From assembly GCA_964572825.1 (NCBI GenBank), contig CAZNGS010000013.1, forward strand, positions 1-64,000: 64,000 bases of DNA. Reading direction: 5' to 3'. The position numbers and the translations under genes are program-made. Shown here in pieces: positions 1 through 9,356 of the stretch (the first letter of the stretch is position 1; each line of letters begins with the position of its first letter). The notes beneath the pieces were generated by a model, which was not told the origin of the DNA, did no database searches, and saw nothing but the letters and a program-made list of their open reading frames with translations. Source of the stretch: CAYVBE01 sp964572825. Lineage in GTDB: Bacteria; Planctomycetota; Brocadiia; SM23-32.

Positions 1-4
1 TAAT

Positions 5-499
5 CTACCCAAAACGGGAGCCGGCTTTCCTCTTTTTGTCGAAAGTCGAGGTTAGGCGTCTGCGAATGTCGAACGCACTCGAGTGAGCGGCGACGCTGCA
101 GAAGCGGTCCGGGTATTTCAGCGCCAGTTTCATCGCTCCGTAGCCTCCCATGGAAAGCCCGCCGATGACCCGGCCCCTTCCGTCCCGCGCGACCGGGAAG
201 AACCGCTCCACGAACCCCATCACGTCTTCCATCACGTGTCGTTGCCAGGCCGGCCCCCGACGCGCGTCGGTGTAGAAGCCCCGGCCGCCGTCCGGCATGA
301 CCACCACCAGGGGCATCCCGGCCACGTAGCGCTCGAGGCTGGTGCGGCGCGTCCATATGCTGTCGTCATGCGACAGGCCGTGCAGAAGATAGAGGACCGG
401 AAACGGACCTTCCGGGGAGGCGTCCTCTGGAAGCAGGACCGTCATGTTCGTCTGCTGGGCGATCGCATCGCCGTAGAATCCCACACGCATGATGGACAT
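5..499 (-). CDS. Truncated alpha/beta-hydrolase esterase (esterase D / PF00756 type)
   Basis: The 164-residue product has the N-terminal half of a putative-esterase fold: a first strand with PVLYLLHGLSHDD (oxyanion region), an acidic VVVMPDGG segment and the nucleophile elbow GLSMGG with its Ser. Family members are usually 250 residues or longer and place the catalytic Asp and His in the C-terminal half, which is absent here. The frame stops just after a Lys/Arg-rich tail that does not look like the family. A strong AAGGAGG lies at 507-513, seven bases before the ATG, so translation signals look intact. It is either a decayed gene or a frameshifted one whose remainder lies beyond the window start. 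If functional, it would hydrolyse carboxylic or acetyl esters, perhaps from plant polysaccharide. Confidence 0.7.
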   Translation of the reverse strand: MSIMRVGFYGDAIAQQTNMTVLLPEDASPEGPFPVLYLLHGLSHDDSIWTRRTSLERYVAGMPLVVVMPDGGRGFYTDARRGPAWQRHVMEDVMGFVERFFPVARDGRGRVIGGLSMGGYGAMKLALKYPDRFCSVAAHSSAFDIRRRLTSTFDKKRKAGSRFG

Positions 500-886
500 C
501 AGCTAACCTCCTTTTGCAGCGTACTGACGCCGGGCAGCCTTGAACTGACCCCGTCTCCAGCGGGTGCCATTATGGCCCCGAGCGATTACATTGCAAGCTA
601 CTCACCTCGAATCGCCAAGATATGGTATGCACCGGCGTGAGCTGAGAGGACAGAGCACAGAACTGAAGCTCAGCTTCGGACCCGTAGACTCACTCGGCTC
701 GGGGGCCAAGCAGAATCGTACAGCAAAAAGAGTGAAGGCCAATTTCTCCCCAGCGCGTGCCGCTCGATACGGCAGCCGAAGCGGAAGACGGCGAGTTCTT
801 GACGCCGGGGGGCCAATTCACGCATAGTGGGCGGTAGAAGTTGCTGCTGGAAGTTCCGTTGCGCGGGTTACAGGAGGAATGGCGCA
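500..886. other. Intergenic region between divergent genes
   Basis: This 387-bp gap separates the truncated esterase from the lipoprotein gene. It holds the esterase ribosome-binding site and a weak promoter-like pair near its right end. No convincing gene, RNA or repeat is seen. Confidence 0.5.
799..828 (+). promoter_or_regulatory. Weak sigma70-like promoter for the lipoprotein gene
   Basis: TTGACG (799-804) and CATAGT (823-828) are separated by 18 bp, about 60 bp before the start codon at 887. The match is modest, so this is a suggestion only. Confidence 0.3.
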
Positions 887-1780
887 ATGAGAACCCACAC
901 CGCTCCTCTCGCCGTTTGCCTTGTCGGCCTTACTCTTTTCGCATGCGAGAAGGATCACAAACTTCGGTTTTCAAACACTGGGCCGGAGTACGCATTCCGT
1001 CGACTGGGTCGGCTTGTGCACCAGGAACGCTTCGGAGATTACGATGTTCGCATTTACTGTGATGGCGACTCAGGGGAAGGATCAGTGGAAATCCTCAGGG
1101 GGGAAAAACGGCTTTGGGGGGAAACCGGGTGGTGGTACGACATTGGCCGCTGCAGAACGGCGGACGCGGATGCTTCGGTGACCCTACTGGACAGGGATAT
1201 AACCGGGGACGGCCGCCCCAATCTGGTGATCTTCGAATGGACGGGGGGAGCCCATTGCTGTTTCTATTTTCAGGTCTTCGATATAGGCGAATCCTTCCGG
1301 AAACTCGCCACGATCGACGCAGGGCACGGCGGATGCTTTGAGGACCTCGACGGTGATGCCGACCTCGAATTTGTCACTGCCGATTGGTCTTACGCCTACT
1401 TCTGGACCGATTTTGCCTCTTCTCCCGCGCCAACGGTCGTTCTGCGGTACCGGGACGGATCGTATCGGCTGGCGGGAGACGCTATGGTTGCGCCGCCCCC
1501 CGCCAGGTCGGAACTGGAGGAAATGGCGCGCGAATACAGAGCGAGGTACACCGGAGAAAAAGGTAGAATGATGAGCTACCAGGAGGCAGGGCTTCTGTGG
1601 GAACCCATGCTGCGGCTGATCTACACGGGGAACCTACCACTTGCCCGAGAGTATTTTGACCTGGCGTGGCCACCTACCAGGAATGGGCGCGCTGAGGCTT
1701 CTCAAGGGTTCTGGGCGAAGGTGGCTGACAGTCCGTACTGGCCGGAAGTGAGCCAGCTTTCCACGGCCTGCCCGGAGTAA
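887..1780 (+). CDS. Lipoprotein with FG-GAP/VCBS-like calcium-loop repeats
   Basis: This is a 297-residue exported lipoprotein of unknown function. It begins with a basic N-terminus and a hydrophobic stretch ending in the lipobox LFAC. Two Asp-rich loops, DITGDGRPNLVIFE and DLDGDADLEFVTAD, resemble the calcium-binding turns of FG-GAP/VCBS beta-propeller repeats. The start at 887 is chosen because AGGAGG at 872-877 sits nine bases upstream and the signal peptide begins there; a longer in-frame extension to 827 has neither. It stands alone between a truncated esterase and an oxidoreductase. Its base composition looks slightly lower in GC than its neighbours, which may reflect acquisition. No enzymatic motif is visible. 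Confidence 0.75.
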   Translation: MRTHTAPLAVCLVGLTLFACEKDHKLRFSNTGPEYAFRRLGRLVHQERFGDYDVRIYCDGDSGEGSVEILRGEKRLWGETGWWYDIGRCRTADADASVTLLDRDITGDGRPNLVIFEWTGGAHCCFYFQVFDIGESFRKLATIDAGHGGCFEDLDGDADLEFVTADWSYAYFWTDFASSPAPTVVLRYRDGSYRLAGDAMVAPPPARSELEEMAREYRARYTGEKGRMMSYQEAGLLWEPMLRLIYTGNLPLAREYFDLAWPPTRNGRAEASQGFWAKVADSPYWPEVSQLSTACPE

Positions 1781-2015
1781 CCACCGCGACCCGGGGATTC
1801 CATTGTGCTCAATATCTGGATTGGTCCCGAAGACGGCGCAAGACTGGCGGGTCCGGGCATACTGGCGCAGATGACATGCCGGGACGTCCGGCCACTTACC
1901 CCAAGGCCCGCGGGGGGCAGCAGAAGTGTTCCAACGCCGCTTTGACAAGGACACCGCGTGCGCTAAACTGAATGCCCTCCATTGCGTCTTTTGCCTTTGC
2001 TCGAAGGGAGGCGGC

Positions 2016-3002
2016 ATGAACGCAGAATCTTCCGGAGTTGTCAGGTGGGGTATCGTCGGGACCGCACGGATCGCCGGGAAGCACATCGTGCCCGTAATGC
2101 ACCGGCTGGATAACTCTGAACCGCTGGCGGTTGCCAGCCGCACGCCCGAGCGGGCGGGGGCGGCGGCACGTGAATGGAACGTCCCGCGCGCCTACGGAAG
2201 CTACGAAGAACTGCTGGACGATCCCGACGTGGACGCGGTCTATCTGCCCCTGCCCACCGGCCTGCACGCCGAGTGGGCCATCCGGTGCGCGGAGGCGCGC
2301 AAGCCCACGCTGGTGGAAAAACCCATAGCCGCGAATGCCGCCGAAGCCCGGCAGATGGCGGACGCCTTCGCGGAGAACGGCGTGCCCCTGGCCGAAGCGC
2401 TGATGTACCCCTTCCACCCCCGGACCGAACGCGTAATGCAGATCATCGACGAGGGCGGCGTGGGGCAGGTGCGTGTCATCCAGGCCACTTTCTGCGCACA
2501 ACCGGAAAGCGAGGACGATTTCCGTTACCAGAAAGAGCTCGGCGGGGGAGCCCTGAGGGACGTGGGCTGCTACTGCGTCAGCGTGATGCGCATGGTCACC
2601 GGCGAGGAGCCGGCTGAGGTCTCCGCGATGGCCCACATCCATGAGGGGTCCGAAGTGGAGGACTGCATTGCCGGCACGCTGCGCTTCCCCTCGGGAGTGA
2701 TCGGCTCCTTCTGCTGCACCCTGGCCACCGAGTTCGGCTCGCACTACGACGTCTATGGATCGGACGGCCGCCTCTTCGTGCCCGGCGGCGTGGTGCCCAA
2801 CGTGGACGCCGACGCTCCCATCCATCACCACGTCGAATATGAAATGGAAGAGATCGTCGTCCCCGCCGCGGACCAGTGGGAACTGATGGTGAGTGATTTC
2901 GCGGAGGCCCTCCTGGAAGGCCGTCCCCCCCGGCCGGAGCCGGAGGAATCCATCCGCAACATGGCAGTCCTGGACCGCCTGCTGGACGACGCGGGAGTGT
3001 AG
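2016..3002 (+). CDS. Gfo/Idh/MocA-family NAD(P)-dependent oxidoreductase
   Basis: The 328-residue protein has an N-terminal Rossmann fold (WGIVGTARIAGKH, a variant GxxxxxA nucleotide loop) and the EKP motif (LVEKPIAANAAEA) typical of Gfo/Idh/MocA dehydrogenases acting on sugars or inositols. The C-terminal alpha/beta domain carries GGGALRDVGCYCV, matching the conserved G-G-x-x-x-D-x-G/H substrate-site segment. The ATG at 2016 follows AGGGAGG; upstream codons in the same frame have no such signal. Only 21 bp separate it from the beta-helix lipoprotein gene, so the two are probably co-transcribed. The substrate cannot be named from sequence. Confidence 0.9.
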   Translation: MNAESSGVVRWGIVGTARIAGKHIVPVMHRLDNSEPLAVASRTPERAGAAAREWNVPRAYGSYEELLDDPDVDAVYLPLPTGLHAEWAIRCAEARKPTLVEKPIAANAAEARQMADAFAENGVPLAEALMYPFHPRTERVMQIIDEGGVGQVRVIQATFCAQPESEDDFRYQKELGGGALRDVGCYCVSVMRMVTGEEPAEVSAMAHIHEGSEVEDCIAGTLRFPSGVIGSFCCTLATEFGSHYDVYGSDGRLFVPGGVVPNVDADAPIHHHVEYEMEEIVVPAADQWELMVSDFAEALLEGRPPRPEPEESIRNMAVLDRLLDDAGV

Positions 3003-3023
3003 CGCCAGAACAGGAGAGAACGC

Positions 3024-5102
3024 ATGTGTGCCGCCCCCTCGAGGACTGTGTGCCTGACGCTGGCTCTGCTGGCGCTGGGCTGCGCGTCAGCTCCACAGTA
3101 CTTTGTGCTGGAACCACGCGTGGCGTCAGAGACCGCAACCTACGAACCGCTGGTCATCCCCCGGCGCTTCTTCAACGCGTCAGTCGCCGATTCCGGCTGG
3201 TTCCGGGCACGGGGCAGACCGACGCAACTGGACGGATTCCCTCAGCGCGGGCGCGCGCAGACCGCCATCCCCTGGGGCCTGTCGGGCGACGGCCGGGCGA
3301 TGATGCTCAAAGGAAAGGGATCGAGGGTCAGGCAGGCGGCCATCCGCGGCGTCCCGGTCCGCGCCCACGCGAGCGACATCTGCTTCCTTCACACGTTCAA
3401 TCCCGGTGCTGACCTGCGCGAATGGTTCGGGGAGTCCCTTCGCCGCCAGCGTCAGGACGAGGAGCCGGCCGAGCCGCCGACGCTCTTCCGGTACCGCGTG
3501 CACTACGCCGACGGGGGCACGCTGGAAGTACCCGTCCGGTGGGGAGAAGCCATTCACGACTGGCTGCGGCCGGACTGGGAGCCCTACGTGGGTCTTCTGA
3601 AAGACATGGCCTGGGGGCGCGTCGCCTGGACCGCACCCTCCCCTGCCCGACCGTCGGAGAAGCTGGTGCTCTACGCGATGGAGTGGCCCAACCCCCGGCC
3701 GGACAAGCTCATCACCACCATCGACGTGGTGAGCGCGAATGGACCCGAACAGAACTACGGCGCGCCGGCGATCCTGGCCATCACGCTCCAGCAAAAAACC
3801 GCCACCGGTGAGACGTATTACGTGGCGCCCTCGCCGACCGGCGACGACGCGAACCCCGGCACGTTCGAGCGGCCCTGGGGCACGCTCCATAAGGCCGCCG
3901 AAGCGCTCCAGCCGGGCGACACGGTCTACGTGCGCGGGGGGCGCCACCGGCCCGACCGGGTGGTCGAGGTCCAGCGCTCCGGAACTCCGGAAGCGTGGAT
4001 CAGCTTCCTCGGCTATCCCGGCGAGACGGCCGTCATCGACGGCCGGGACGTTCCCCTGGGCGGGCGGAACCGCAGGGGAATACTCGACGTGCCCGATCAG
4101 AGCTACATTCGCATCAAGAATCTCCACGTCTATAACTCCCAGGGCCAGGGCATCGGCGCCAGCGGTTACGCGCATCATGTGGAGTTCCTCCACAACACGG
4201 TCTTTTTCACGTGCGGCACCGGGCTGGGCGCCTGGCGGGGACCGGAGGTGGGGAGCTGCCACCACATCCGGGCCATCGGAAACCGCCTGTTGTCCACCTG
4301 CTCCCGCGCGGCCAACCGTGAACTGCTCGGCCGGGACCGGCGCGGCGCCGAGGAGTGCCTGGACGCGGGCGGGATCACCGACTTCGAGTACGCCTATAAT
4401 GAAGTCTTCTACGGCGACAAGGAAGGCATCGACTGCAAGGGGCCGTGCCGGCGCGGCAAGGTCCACCACAACTACGTCCATCACACCGGCAGCATCTACA
4501 TCGACGCCTGGAACGATCGAATCGAGGACATCGAGGTGTATTCGAACGTGAACCACGACTCCTGGGGCGGGTTCAAACTCTCCACCGAGGGGGCCGCGCC
4601 GGCCGACGACGTCTCCTTTCATCATAACCTGGTCTATGGCTGCCGTGCCCACGGCATATACGTAACGGATTACGGCGAGGAGAAACCGAACAACATCAAG
4701 ACGAACATCCACATCTACAACAACACCTGCCACGACAACGACCAGTTCGGCATATTCCTGGAGGGGCAGGAGGTCCGGGACGTCATCATCCGCAACAACA
4801 TCTGCACGGCCAACGACAAGTTCCAGATAGGCGCCGCCGGACAGGACTTCGACGCGCTCAATATCCAGATCGACCACAACTTGATCGACGAGTTTTACGA
4901 TAGGACCGACGAGGCCAGGGCCATTCGGGGCGAAGAGTTGATTGTCTCCGATCCGCTCTACGTGGATCCAGTTGCGGGCGATTTCCACCTGCAGGCCGGC
5001 TCCCCGGCCATCGACGCCGGACACCCCGCCCCCCGCTACAACGACCCGGACGGGACGCGGGCCGACGTCGGCGCCCTCCCGCGCCTCCAGCGGTTGGATT
5101 GA
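3024..5102 (+). CDS. Right-handed parallel beta-helix lipoprotein (pectate-lyase-like fold)
   Basis: The 692-residue product starts with a lipoprotein signal peptide (LALLALGCAS). From about residue 265 it shows the start common to this family: YYVAPSPTGDDANPGT, then WGTLHKAAEALQPGDTVYVRGG. Many short repeating turns rich in Asn, His and Gly follow (HNTVFF, YNEVFY, HNYVHH, YSNVNH, HHNLVYG, YNNTCH, RNNICT), the ladder pattern of a right-handed beta-helix. Such proteins include polysaccharide lyases, but no catalytic set can be assigned here. The C-terminus has the common LQAGSPAIDAG motif. The first 230 residues form a separate domain of unknown function. It is probably anchored in the outer membrane or periplasm and binds or cleaves polysaccharide. 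Confidence 0.85.
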   Translation: MCAAPSRTVCLTLALLALGCASAPQYFVLEPRVASETATYEPLVIPRRFFNASVADSGWFRARGRPTQLDGFPQRGRAQTAIPWGLSGDGRAMMLKGKGSRVRQAAIRGVPVRAHASDICFLHTFNPGADLREWFGESLRRQRQDEEPAEPPTLFRYRVHYADGGTLEVPVRWGEAIHDWLRPDWEPYVGLLKDMAWGRVAWTAPSPARPSEKLVLYAMEWPNPRPDKLITTIDVVSANGPEQNYGAPAILAITLQQKTATGETYYVAPSPTGDDANPGTFERPWGTLHKAAEALQPGDTVYVRGGRHRPDRVVEVQRSGTPEAWISFLGYPGETAVIDGRDVPLGGRNRRGILDVPDQSYIRIKNLHVYNSQGQGIGASGYAHHVEFLHNTVFFTCGTGLGAWRGPEVGSCHHIRAIGNRLLSTCSRAANRELLGRDRRGAEECLDAGGITDFEYAYNEVFYGDKEGIDCKGPCRRGKVHHNYVHHTGSIYIDAWNDRIEDIEVYSNVNHDSWGGFKLSTEGAAPADDVSFHHNLVYGCRAHGIYVTDYGEEKPNNIKTNIHIYNNTCHDNDQFGIFLEGQEVRDVIIRNNICTANDKFQIGAAGQDFDALNIQIDHNLIDEFYDRTDEARAIRGEELIVSDPLYVDPVAGDFHLQAGSPAIDAGHPAPRYNDPDGTRADVGALPRLQRLD

Positions 5103-5287
5103 CCGATCGCTTTCACCAAAGAGGGCCGCAGGATGAGCTCTCAGGTGAACTGCCCTCTCCGGGCAGCACCATCTTGTCCGAGGCCCTCGACATGGGGGGA
5201 ACGCCTGACCCACCTGCCGGAATAGGTCTCGGCGGTCAAATCGGTGGGAATCGAGAGCAATCCGCTGGACGCAGAGGAGACTTCGCC

Positions 5288-6015
5288 ATGAACCTGGTTC
5301 CCACGCCGCAAGAGTGCAATCCCCTGGACGGGAGGTTTTTCCTCGGCCGACGGACGCGTATAACGCACCCGGAGGGTCAGGACGCAGCGCGGCAGGTCGC
5401 CGAACACCTGGCCGGCCGGCTGACGCCGGCCACGGGTCTGCCGGTGGAAGTATCACCGCAAAAGCGGAGGAAAAGACCGCCGGAGCCACCGTTTCGCTGG
5501 CCCTCCGGGACGCCGACCCGCAACTCGGCAGAGAAGGATGCCGGCGGCGCGTCACTCCCGACGCGGTCCAGGTCAAGGCGCCGGCAAGGGCCGGACTCCT
5601 CTACGCCTGCCAGACGCTGTGCCAGCTACTGCCGAACGAGACCGAGTCCCGGTGGCCGGTGCCGAAGGTCCAGGAATGCAACTACTTCGGCGGATGGTGC
5701 TGGCAGCTCCCCGACTTCTATCCCGCTGAGTACCTGGCGGCGGAACTCATCCCGCCGCTGGGCGGCATACCCCTGCGCTGGCGGGAACCGGAGGAATGGG
5801 ACCGCATCATCGGCGCCGAATGCTGCCTGTGGACCGGGACCACCCCGGAGGAAATGATCCCGGCGAGGATATTCCCCACCATCCTGGCCGACGCCGAGCT
5901 GCAATGGCGCTATCCCCGGCCGCGGCAACGCAGCTACGAGGAGTTCTACGCGCGGGTCAGGTCCCTGAAGAGCTATTTCGAGGGGATATCGGCCTGTCCC
6001 CCGGCAGCTGAGGGG
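5288..6015 (+). pseudogene. Decayed GH20 beta-N-acetylhexosaminidase
   Basis: A normal start (ATG at 5288 after GAGGAGA) opens a GH20b-like N-terminal domain with PTPQECNPLDGRFFLG. Near 5445-5465 the reading shifts to another frame, which carries the rest of that domain (AGLLYACQTLCQLLP). Straight after it comes what looks like a GH20 C-terminus (AECCLWTG, then ARIFPTILADAELQW). The central barrel, including the catalytic Asp-Glu pair, some 300 or more codons, is missing. So there is at least one frameshift and one large internal deletion. The 3' end is the 103-bp sequence repeated at 9484-9586. The gene is dead; an active copy would have released terminal N-acetylhexosamines. Confidence 0.75.
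5913..6015 (+). repeat. 103-bp direct repeat, left copy
   Basis: This segment matches 9484-9586 at all but one of 103 positions (C at 6005 against G at 9576), 3571 bp apart in direct orientation. It is the 3' end of the GH20 relic and ends nine bases beyond the stop codon of the minus-strand HzsA-like gene. Confidence 0.95.
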
Positions 6016-6024
6016 CCTCCCCTG

Positions 6025-9000
6025 TCACTGTGTGGCGGAGGCGTCGGCTATCCTGTCCGCCACCGGCCCGAGCGGGTTGAGCTTCCAGTTGCCCTGATAG
6101 GGTATGGCCTCCCAGGGGCTGGGGAAGTCCACCCGCACCCGTTGGGAGGGACTGACCGTCTCATGGTCCCAATACGTGTCCCAGTAGGGCGCCTGGATGT
6201 CGATCCAGGTCACCAGGGTCTCCCACTCATCATCGCTCATCCCGGCGCGTACCTTACGGTGGCGCTTGTGGCTGAGCAGCGTGAGGATGAGCTTGCTGCG
6301 ATGGGTGCCGAACTGCTTGGGTTCGGTGACCTCCGGCCCGCTGAAGTAGTTGGAGATGCTGATCAGCTGGCCGGGGTGTTCTCCGTTCATCATTTTGTTC
6401 ATGCGGGTCCGGCCTGCACGGCCGGCGTAGTCCTCCGGCGGCGCGGGGGCGTCGGGATACAGGTCTCGCCACCTGCCCACGGTCTGCACGGGCGTGGGCT
6501 CGTCGGGCTTCAGGCCGAACATGGTGCGGTAGGCCTGGTTGTAGCCGTCGACTCTGTGGCTGGTGAAGTCGAGCCCGGCCTCAGGCTCCGTGCTGCCGTG
6601 GCAGCTCACGCAGTTCCTGTCGAGAATGGGCTGGATGTGGCGCTCGAAACCGGGCATCTCGTACCCGAAGGGCGCCGGCTCGGGCATGGAGGGCTCCCGG
6701 CGGGTGGCGGCCGGCATGTCCGCGTAGCGCGGGGCAGGCGAGATCACACGGCTCTCGTGACACCCCAGGCAGCCGCGCTCCTCCCCCGCCTGGAAAGCGA
6801 CCATGCTGCGCATGCGGCGCACCTCCATCTTGTTCTCGTCCAGAGCCTGGAAGTAGACGTGCTGGTCGGCGGGCACCTTGAAGTACGCCGAGCCGTCCTC
6901 TTCCACGGGTACCGTGCCGATCACGCGCCGCGCCCCCCAAGCCCACACGCCGAAGTCCCTGGGCCACGGGCCGGTGGGGTGCCACATCAGGCTGTAGAAA
7001 CTGCCGTCCTCCCGGCGAATGGACGGCCAGGGCAGCGGCTGGGAGATGCGGATGTACTCGATCTCGCCCGGCTCCACGCCCGCCATGTCGCTGTAGACGT
7101 TGCTGACATAGACCGTGGCGAAGCGCGGTGCGTCGGCCGGCACGCTCTCGGGCAGCGCTACCGGACGGGACCGCGGTTTGAGCGGCATGGGATGGATCAC
7201 GTCGAGCATGCGGTCCCGGTGGATGAGTTCCTTGTTGCCCCAGACGTCAATGTAATAAAGGTCGAAATCCGTCGGGCCTCCGCTGCGTGGCATGTGATAG
7301 GAATAGGCGGCCAGGAAGCTCTCCTCCGACAGGGGCAGCGGTTGCTTGTAGTAGCCTCCGCCGTCCCGCACGCCGCCCTGTGGCACGGGGGGGCGGCCGC
7401 CGTAGCCGCCCTCGGTGCCCGAGCAGTCCGGCGTGAGCAGCAGCATGCCCTCCGGGTCGTTGATGCCCTTGGTGGGGTCCACCAGCATCACGGCGCCGTG
7501 GTCGTAGTTGTGATGACCGCAGGCGATGGCCACAAGCCTATCGCTGTCAGGCACCTGGCGGGCCTCCCGCAGCGACATCGGGCCGCTGGGAACATGCTGC
7601 TTGTAGAAGGCGTCGGCCTGGGTGCCGTCCGGGCGGCTCGTCCACAGCGTGTGGGGATGCCAGAGATGACGTTCCTGGTATTCCCAGTGCACGTAGACGA
7701 CCTGCCCGTTATGGAGGATGCGCGGGTGCCGGTTGAAATGCAGGTTGTTGTTGATCACGCGCACGCCGGTGCCGTCCTCCTCGGCTTTCCAGAGGTTCGT
7801 GATCAGCTTGTTCTGGCGATGGCTCCCCGCGCACTGGCTCTGGTAGTCGGAGCGGTCCGAGACGAAGACGATGTCGCCGTCGGGCAGGTAGGTCGGCTCG
7901 AAATCGGAGTAGTAGGGATGGTCGGTTATCTGCCGGAGCGCCCCGTCTTCCAGGGTCAGTTCATAGATGTGCGAGGGGAGCGCCGGGGGATCCGGGAAGT
8001 CCGGCCAGCGCGTGTAGGCGAACAGGACGCGGTCGACATCCCAGCCCAGCTCCATGCCGCGTATGTGACCGTCGTGCATATGGGGCGCGAGCAGGGAGCG
8101 GACGGGACTCTCCGGTGCGAGGCCGTCCTTGACGTAGATGTCGCCGCCGGGATTGTGGATGTGAAGGCGGTGGCCGGCGGTGATGTTGCCGTTCCCACTG
8201 GTGGGGGCCCGCGTCCCGAAGACCAGGCCGTCGAAGTCAACGTCCGGATTGGCCAGCACCGCCTCGCGTACGGCCCGGCGCACCTCGATCCAGAGCCTTC
8301 GCTGCTCGGTCAGGTCCGCTGCCGACCCCCGGACCGCCCGCTCCAGGCGCCCCAGGGCGGCCTCCGCGTCCGCCAACCGCGCGCGCAGGTCGCCGGCCTC
8401 GCCGGGGCCGGCCGTCCTCAACGGGCGGCCCAGAGAGCCGTGAGCGCGTTCGACCGCCTGACGGCCTGACGCCAGCAAGTCCTCGCCGAACCGGTGCCCG
8501 TCCACGTCGATCGCCTGCCGGGCGTAGTCGAGGTCCAGCAGTTCCTCTGCGCCGATGGCTTCCCACCTGACGTACCAGTCGGGGCTTTCTGCCTTGGGCC
8601 AGACGCGAGGCCCACGGCGGCAATTGTCCTGAACGATGAAGATGCTGATAGCCCACTCGGCCATCGCGCGCGCGAAGGGGTCCTCGTGGTCGAGCAGTTC
8701 GCCCGCCCGGCGGCCGATCTCCTCGTGAGGCATCTTCTCGGCGCGCACGTTGCTGCGGCGGCGTGCCGAACGCGGGCGGTCGTCCCCGCGGGCCGCCTGC
8801 TGCAGCAGTTCGGCGCGCAGCATCGCGGCCGCCGCGGAGGTGTCGCGGGCCAGAACCTCGAGCACCGGGCGCGTGCGGGACGCGTTGACGCCCACGTTGG
8901 CCACCCCATCCCGGTAAGCGTCGCCGGCTTCCGGGTCGCGCGAAGCCACCAGCAGCTCCCGGGCCAGTTGTTCGGCCGGAAGGTCCGCCGAAATACCCAC

Positions 9001-9087
9001 ATCGTCCGCTGCCGGCACCGGTCTGACGGCGCACAGTGCCGCCACAACGAACGCCGTAACCCCACATGCAACGCCCCATCGCCTCAT
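6025..9087 (-). CDS. HzsA-like c-type diheme protein (hydrazine synthase alpha-subunit-related)
   Basis: The 1020-residue protein begins with a Sec signal peptide (MRRWGVACGV to VPAAD), so it acts outside the cytoplasm. An N-terminal helical part (to about residue 300) precedes a beta-propeller-like region with ITDHPYYSDFEPTYLPDGDIVFVSDRS, the signature of the HzsA middle domain. Two heme-c motifs follow, CLGCH (about 773-777) and CVSCH (about 826-830). Proteins of this architecture are common in non-anammox Planctomycetes and relatives, and most have no known substrate. No HzsB/HzsC-like genes are nearby, so hydrazine synthesis is not implied. The start is set at the signal peptide; an upstream ATG at 9132 lacks one. 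The 103-bp repeat copies flank the gene. Confidence 0.85.
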   Translation of the reverse strand: MRRWGVACGVTAFVVAALCAVRPVPAADDVGISADLPAEQLARELLVASRDPEAGDAYRDGVANVGVNASRTRPVLEVLARDTSAAAAMLRAELLQQAARGDDRPRSARRRSNVRAEKMPHEEIGRRAGELLDHEDPFARAMAEWAISIFIVQDNCRRGPRVWPKAESPDWYVRWEAIGAEELLDLDYARQAIDVDGHRFGEDLLASGRQAVERAHGSLGRPLRTAGPGEAGDLRARLADAEAALGRLERAVRGSAADLTEQRRLWIEVRRAVREAVLANPDVDFDGLVFGTRAPTSGNGNITAGHRLHIHNPGGDIYVKDGLAPESPVRSLLAPHMHDGHIRGMELGWDVDRVLFAYTRWPDFPDPPALPSHIYELTLEDGALRQITDHPYYSDFEPTYLPDGDIVFVSDRSDYQSQCAGSHRQNKLITNLWKAEEDGTGVRVINNNLHFNRHPRILHNGQVVYVHWEYQERHLWHPHTLWTSRPDGTQADAFYKQHVPSGPMSLREARQVPDSDRLVAIACGHHNYDHGAVMLVDPTKGINDPEGMLLLTPDCSGTEGGYGGRPPVPQGGVRDGGGYYKQPLPLSEESFLAAYSYHMPRSGGPTDFDLYYIDVWGNKELIHRDRMLDVIHPMPLKPRSRPVALPESVPADAPRFATVYVSNVYSDMAGVEPGEIEYIRISQPLPWPSIRREDGSFYSLMWHPTGPWPRDFGVWAWGARRVIGTVPVEEDGSAYFKVPADQHVYFQALDENKMEVRRMRSMVAFQAGEERGCLGCHESRVISPAPRYADMPAATRREPSMPEPAPFGYEMPGFERHIQPILDRNCVSCHGSTEPEAGLDFTSHRVDGYNQAYRTMFGLKPDEPTPVQTVGRWRDLYPDAPAPPEDYAGRAGRTRMNKMMNGEHPGQLISISNYFSGPEVTEPKQFGTHRSKLILTLLSHKRHRKVRAGMSDDEWETLVTWIDIQAPYWDTYWDHETVSPSQRVRVDFPSPWEAIPYQGNWKLNPLGPVADRIADASATQ

Positions 9088-9356
9088 ATCCTGTTCGCCT
9101 CCGCTGTCTTGCTTTGAAGCCAGATTTCCCAAATGCCGCGGCGAAGTTCCGACTTCGCCGGCCTCTCATCTTTATACACCTCCCAGGACCGATTGTCAAA
9201 GTATTTCTCCGCGTCTGCTCTGCGCGAGAGACGTCTGCGCACCGTTTCTGTGGGCACCAAACTGTCTTTGACCGCCCTGTTTTGCTCCTTGAAAGGCAGC
9301 CTGGCTGTCAGTGAACGCGTAACACGCCGTTTCTCTGCGCAATCCGCGACGTTACG
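9088..9356. other. Intergenic region upstream of the HzsA-like gene
   Basis: This gap presumably holds the promoter of the HzsA-like gene. I see no clear sigma70 pair, gene or RNA in it. Confidence 0.4.

Noticed and set aside
3180..5576. A 798-codon minus-strand open frame
   Set aside because: It is antisense to the beta-helix lipoprotein, whose signal peptide and repeating turns are clear; the mirror frame is low in complexity and rich in Val, Gly, Arg and Asp.
5314..8469. A 1051-codon plus-strand open frame
   Set aside because: Only its first 230 codons resemble a protein (the GH20 relic). The rest is antisense to the HzsA-like gene, which has a signal peptide, domain signatures and heme motifs. 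High GC makes long shadow frames common.
6025..9087. True hydrazine synthase (anammox) subunit
   Set aside because: Only the alpha-like domain plan is present; no beta or gamma genes or other anammox genes are nearby, and HzsA-like proteins are widespread outside anammox bacteria.
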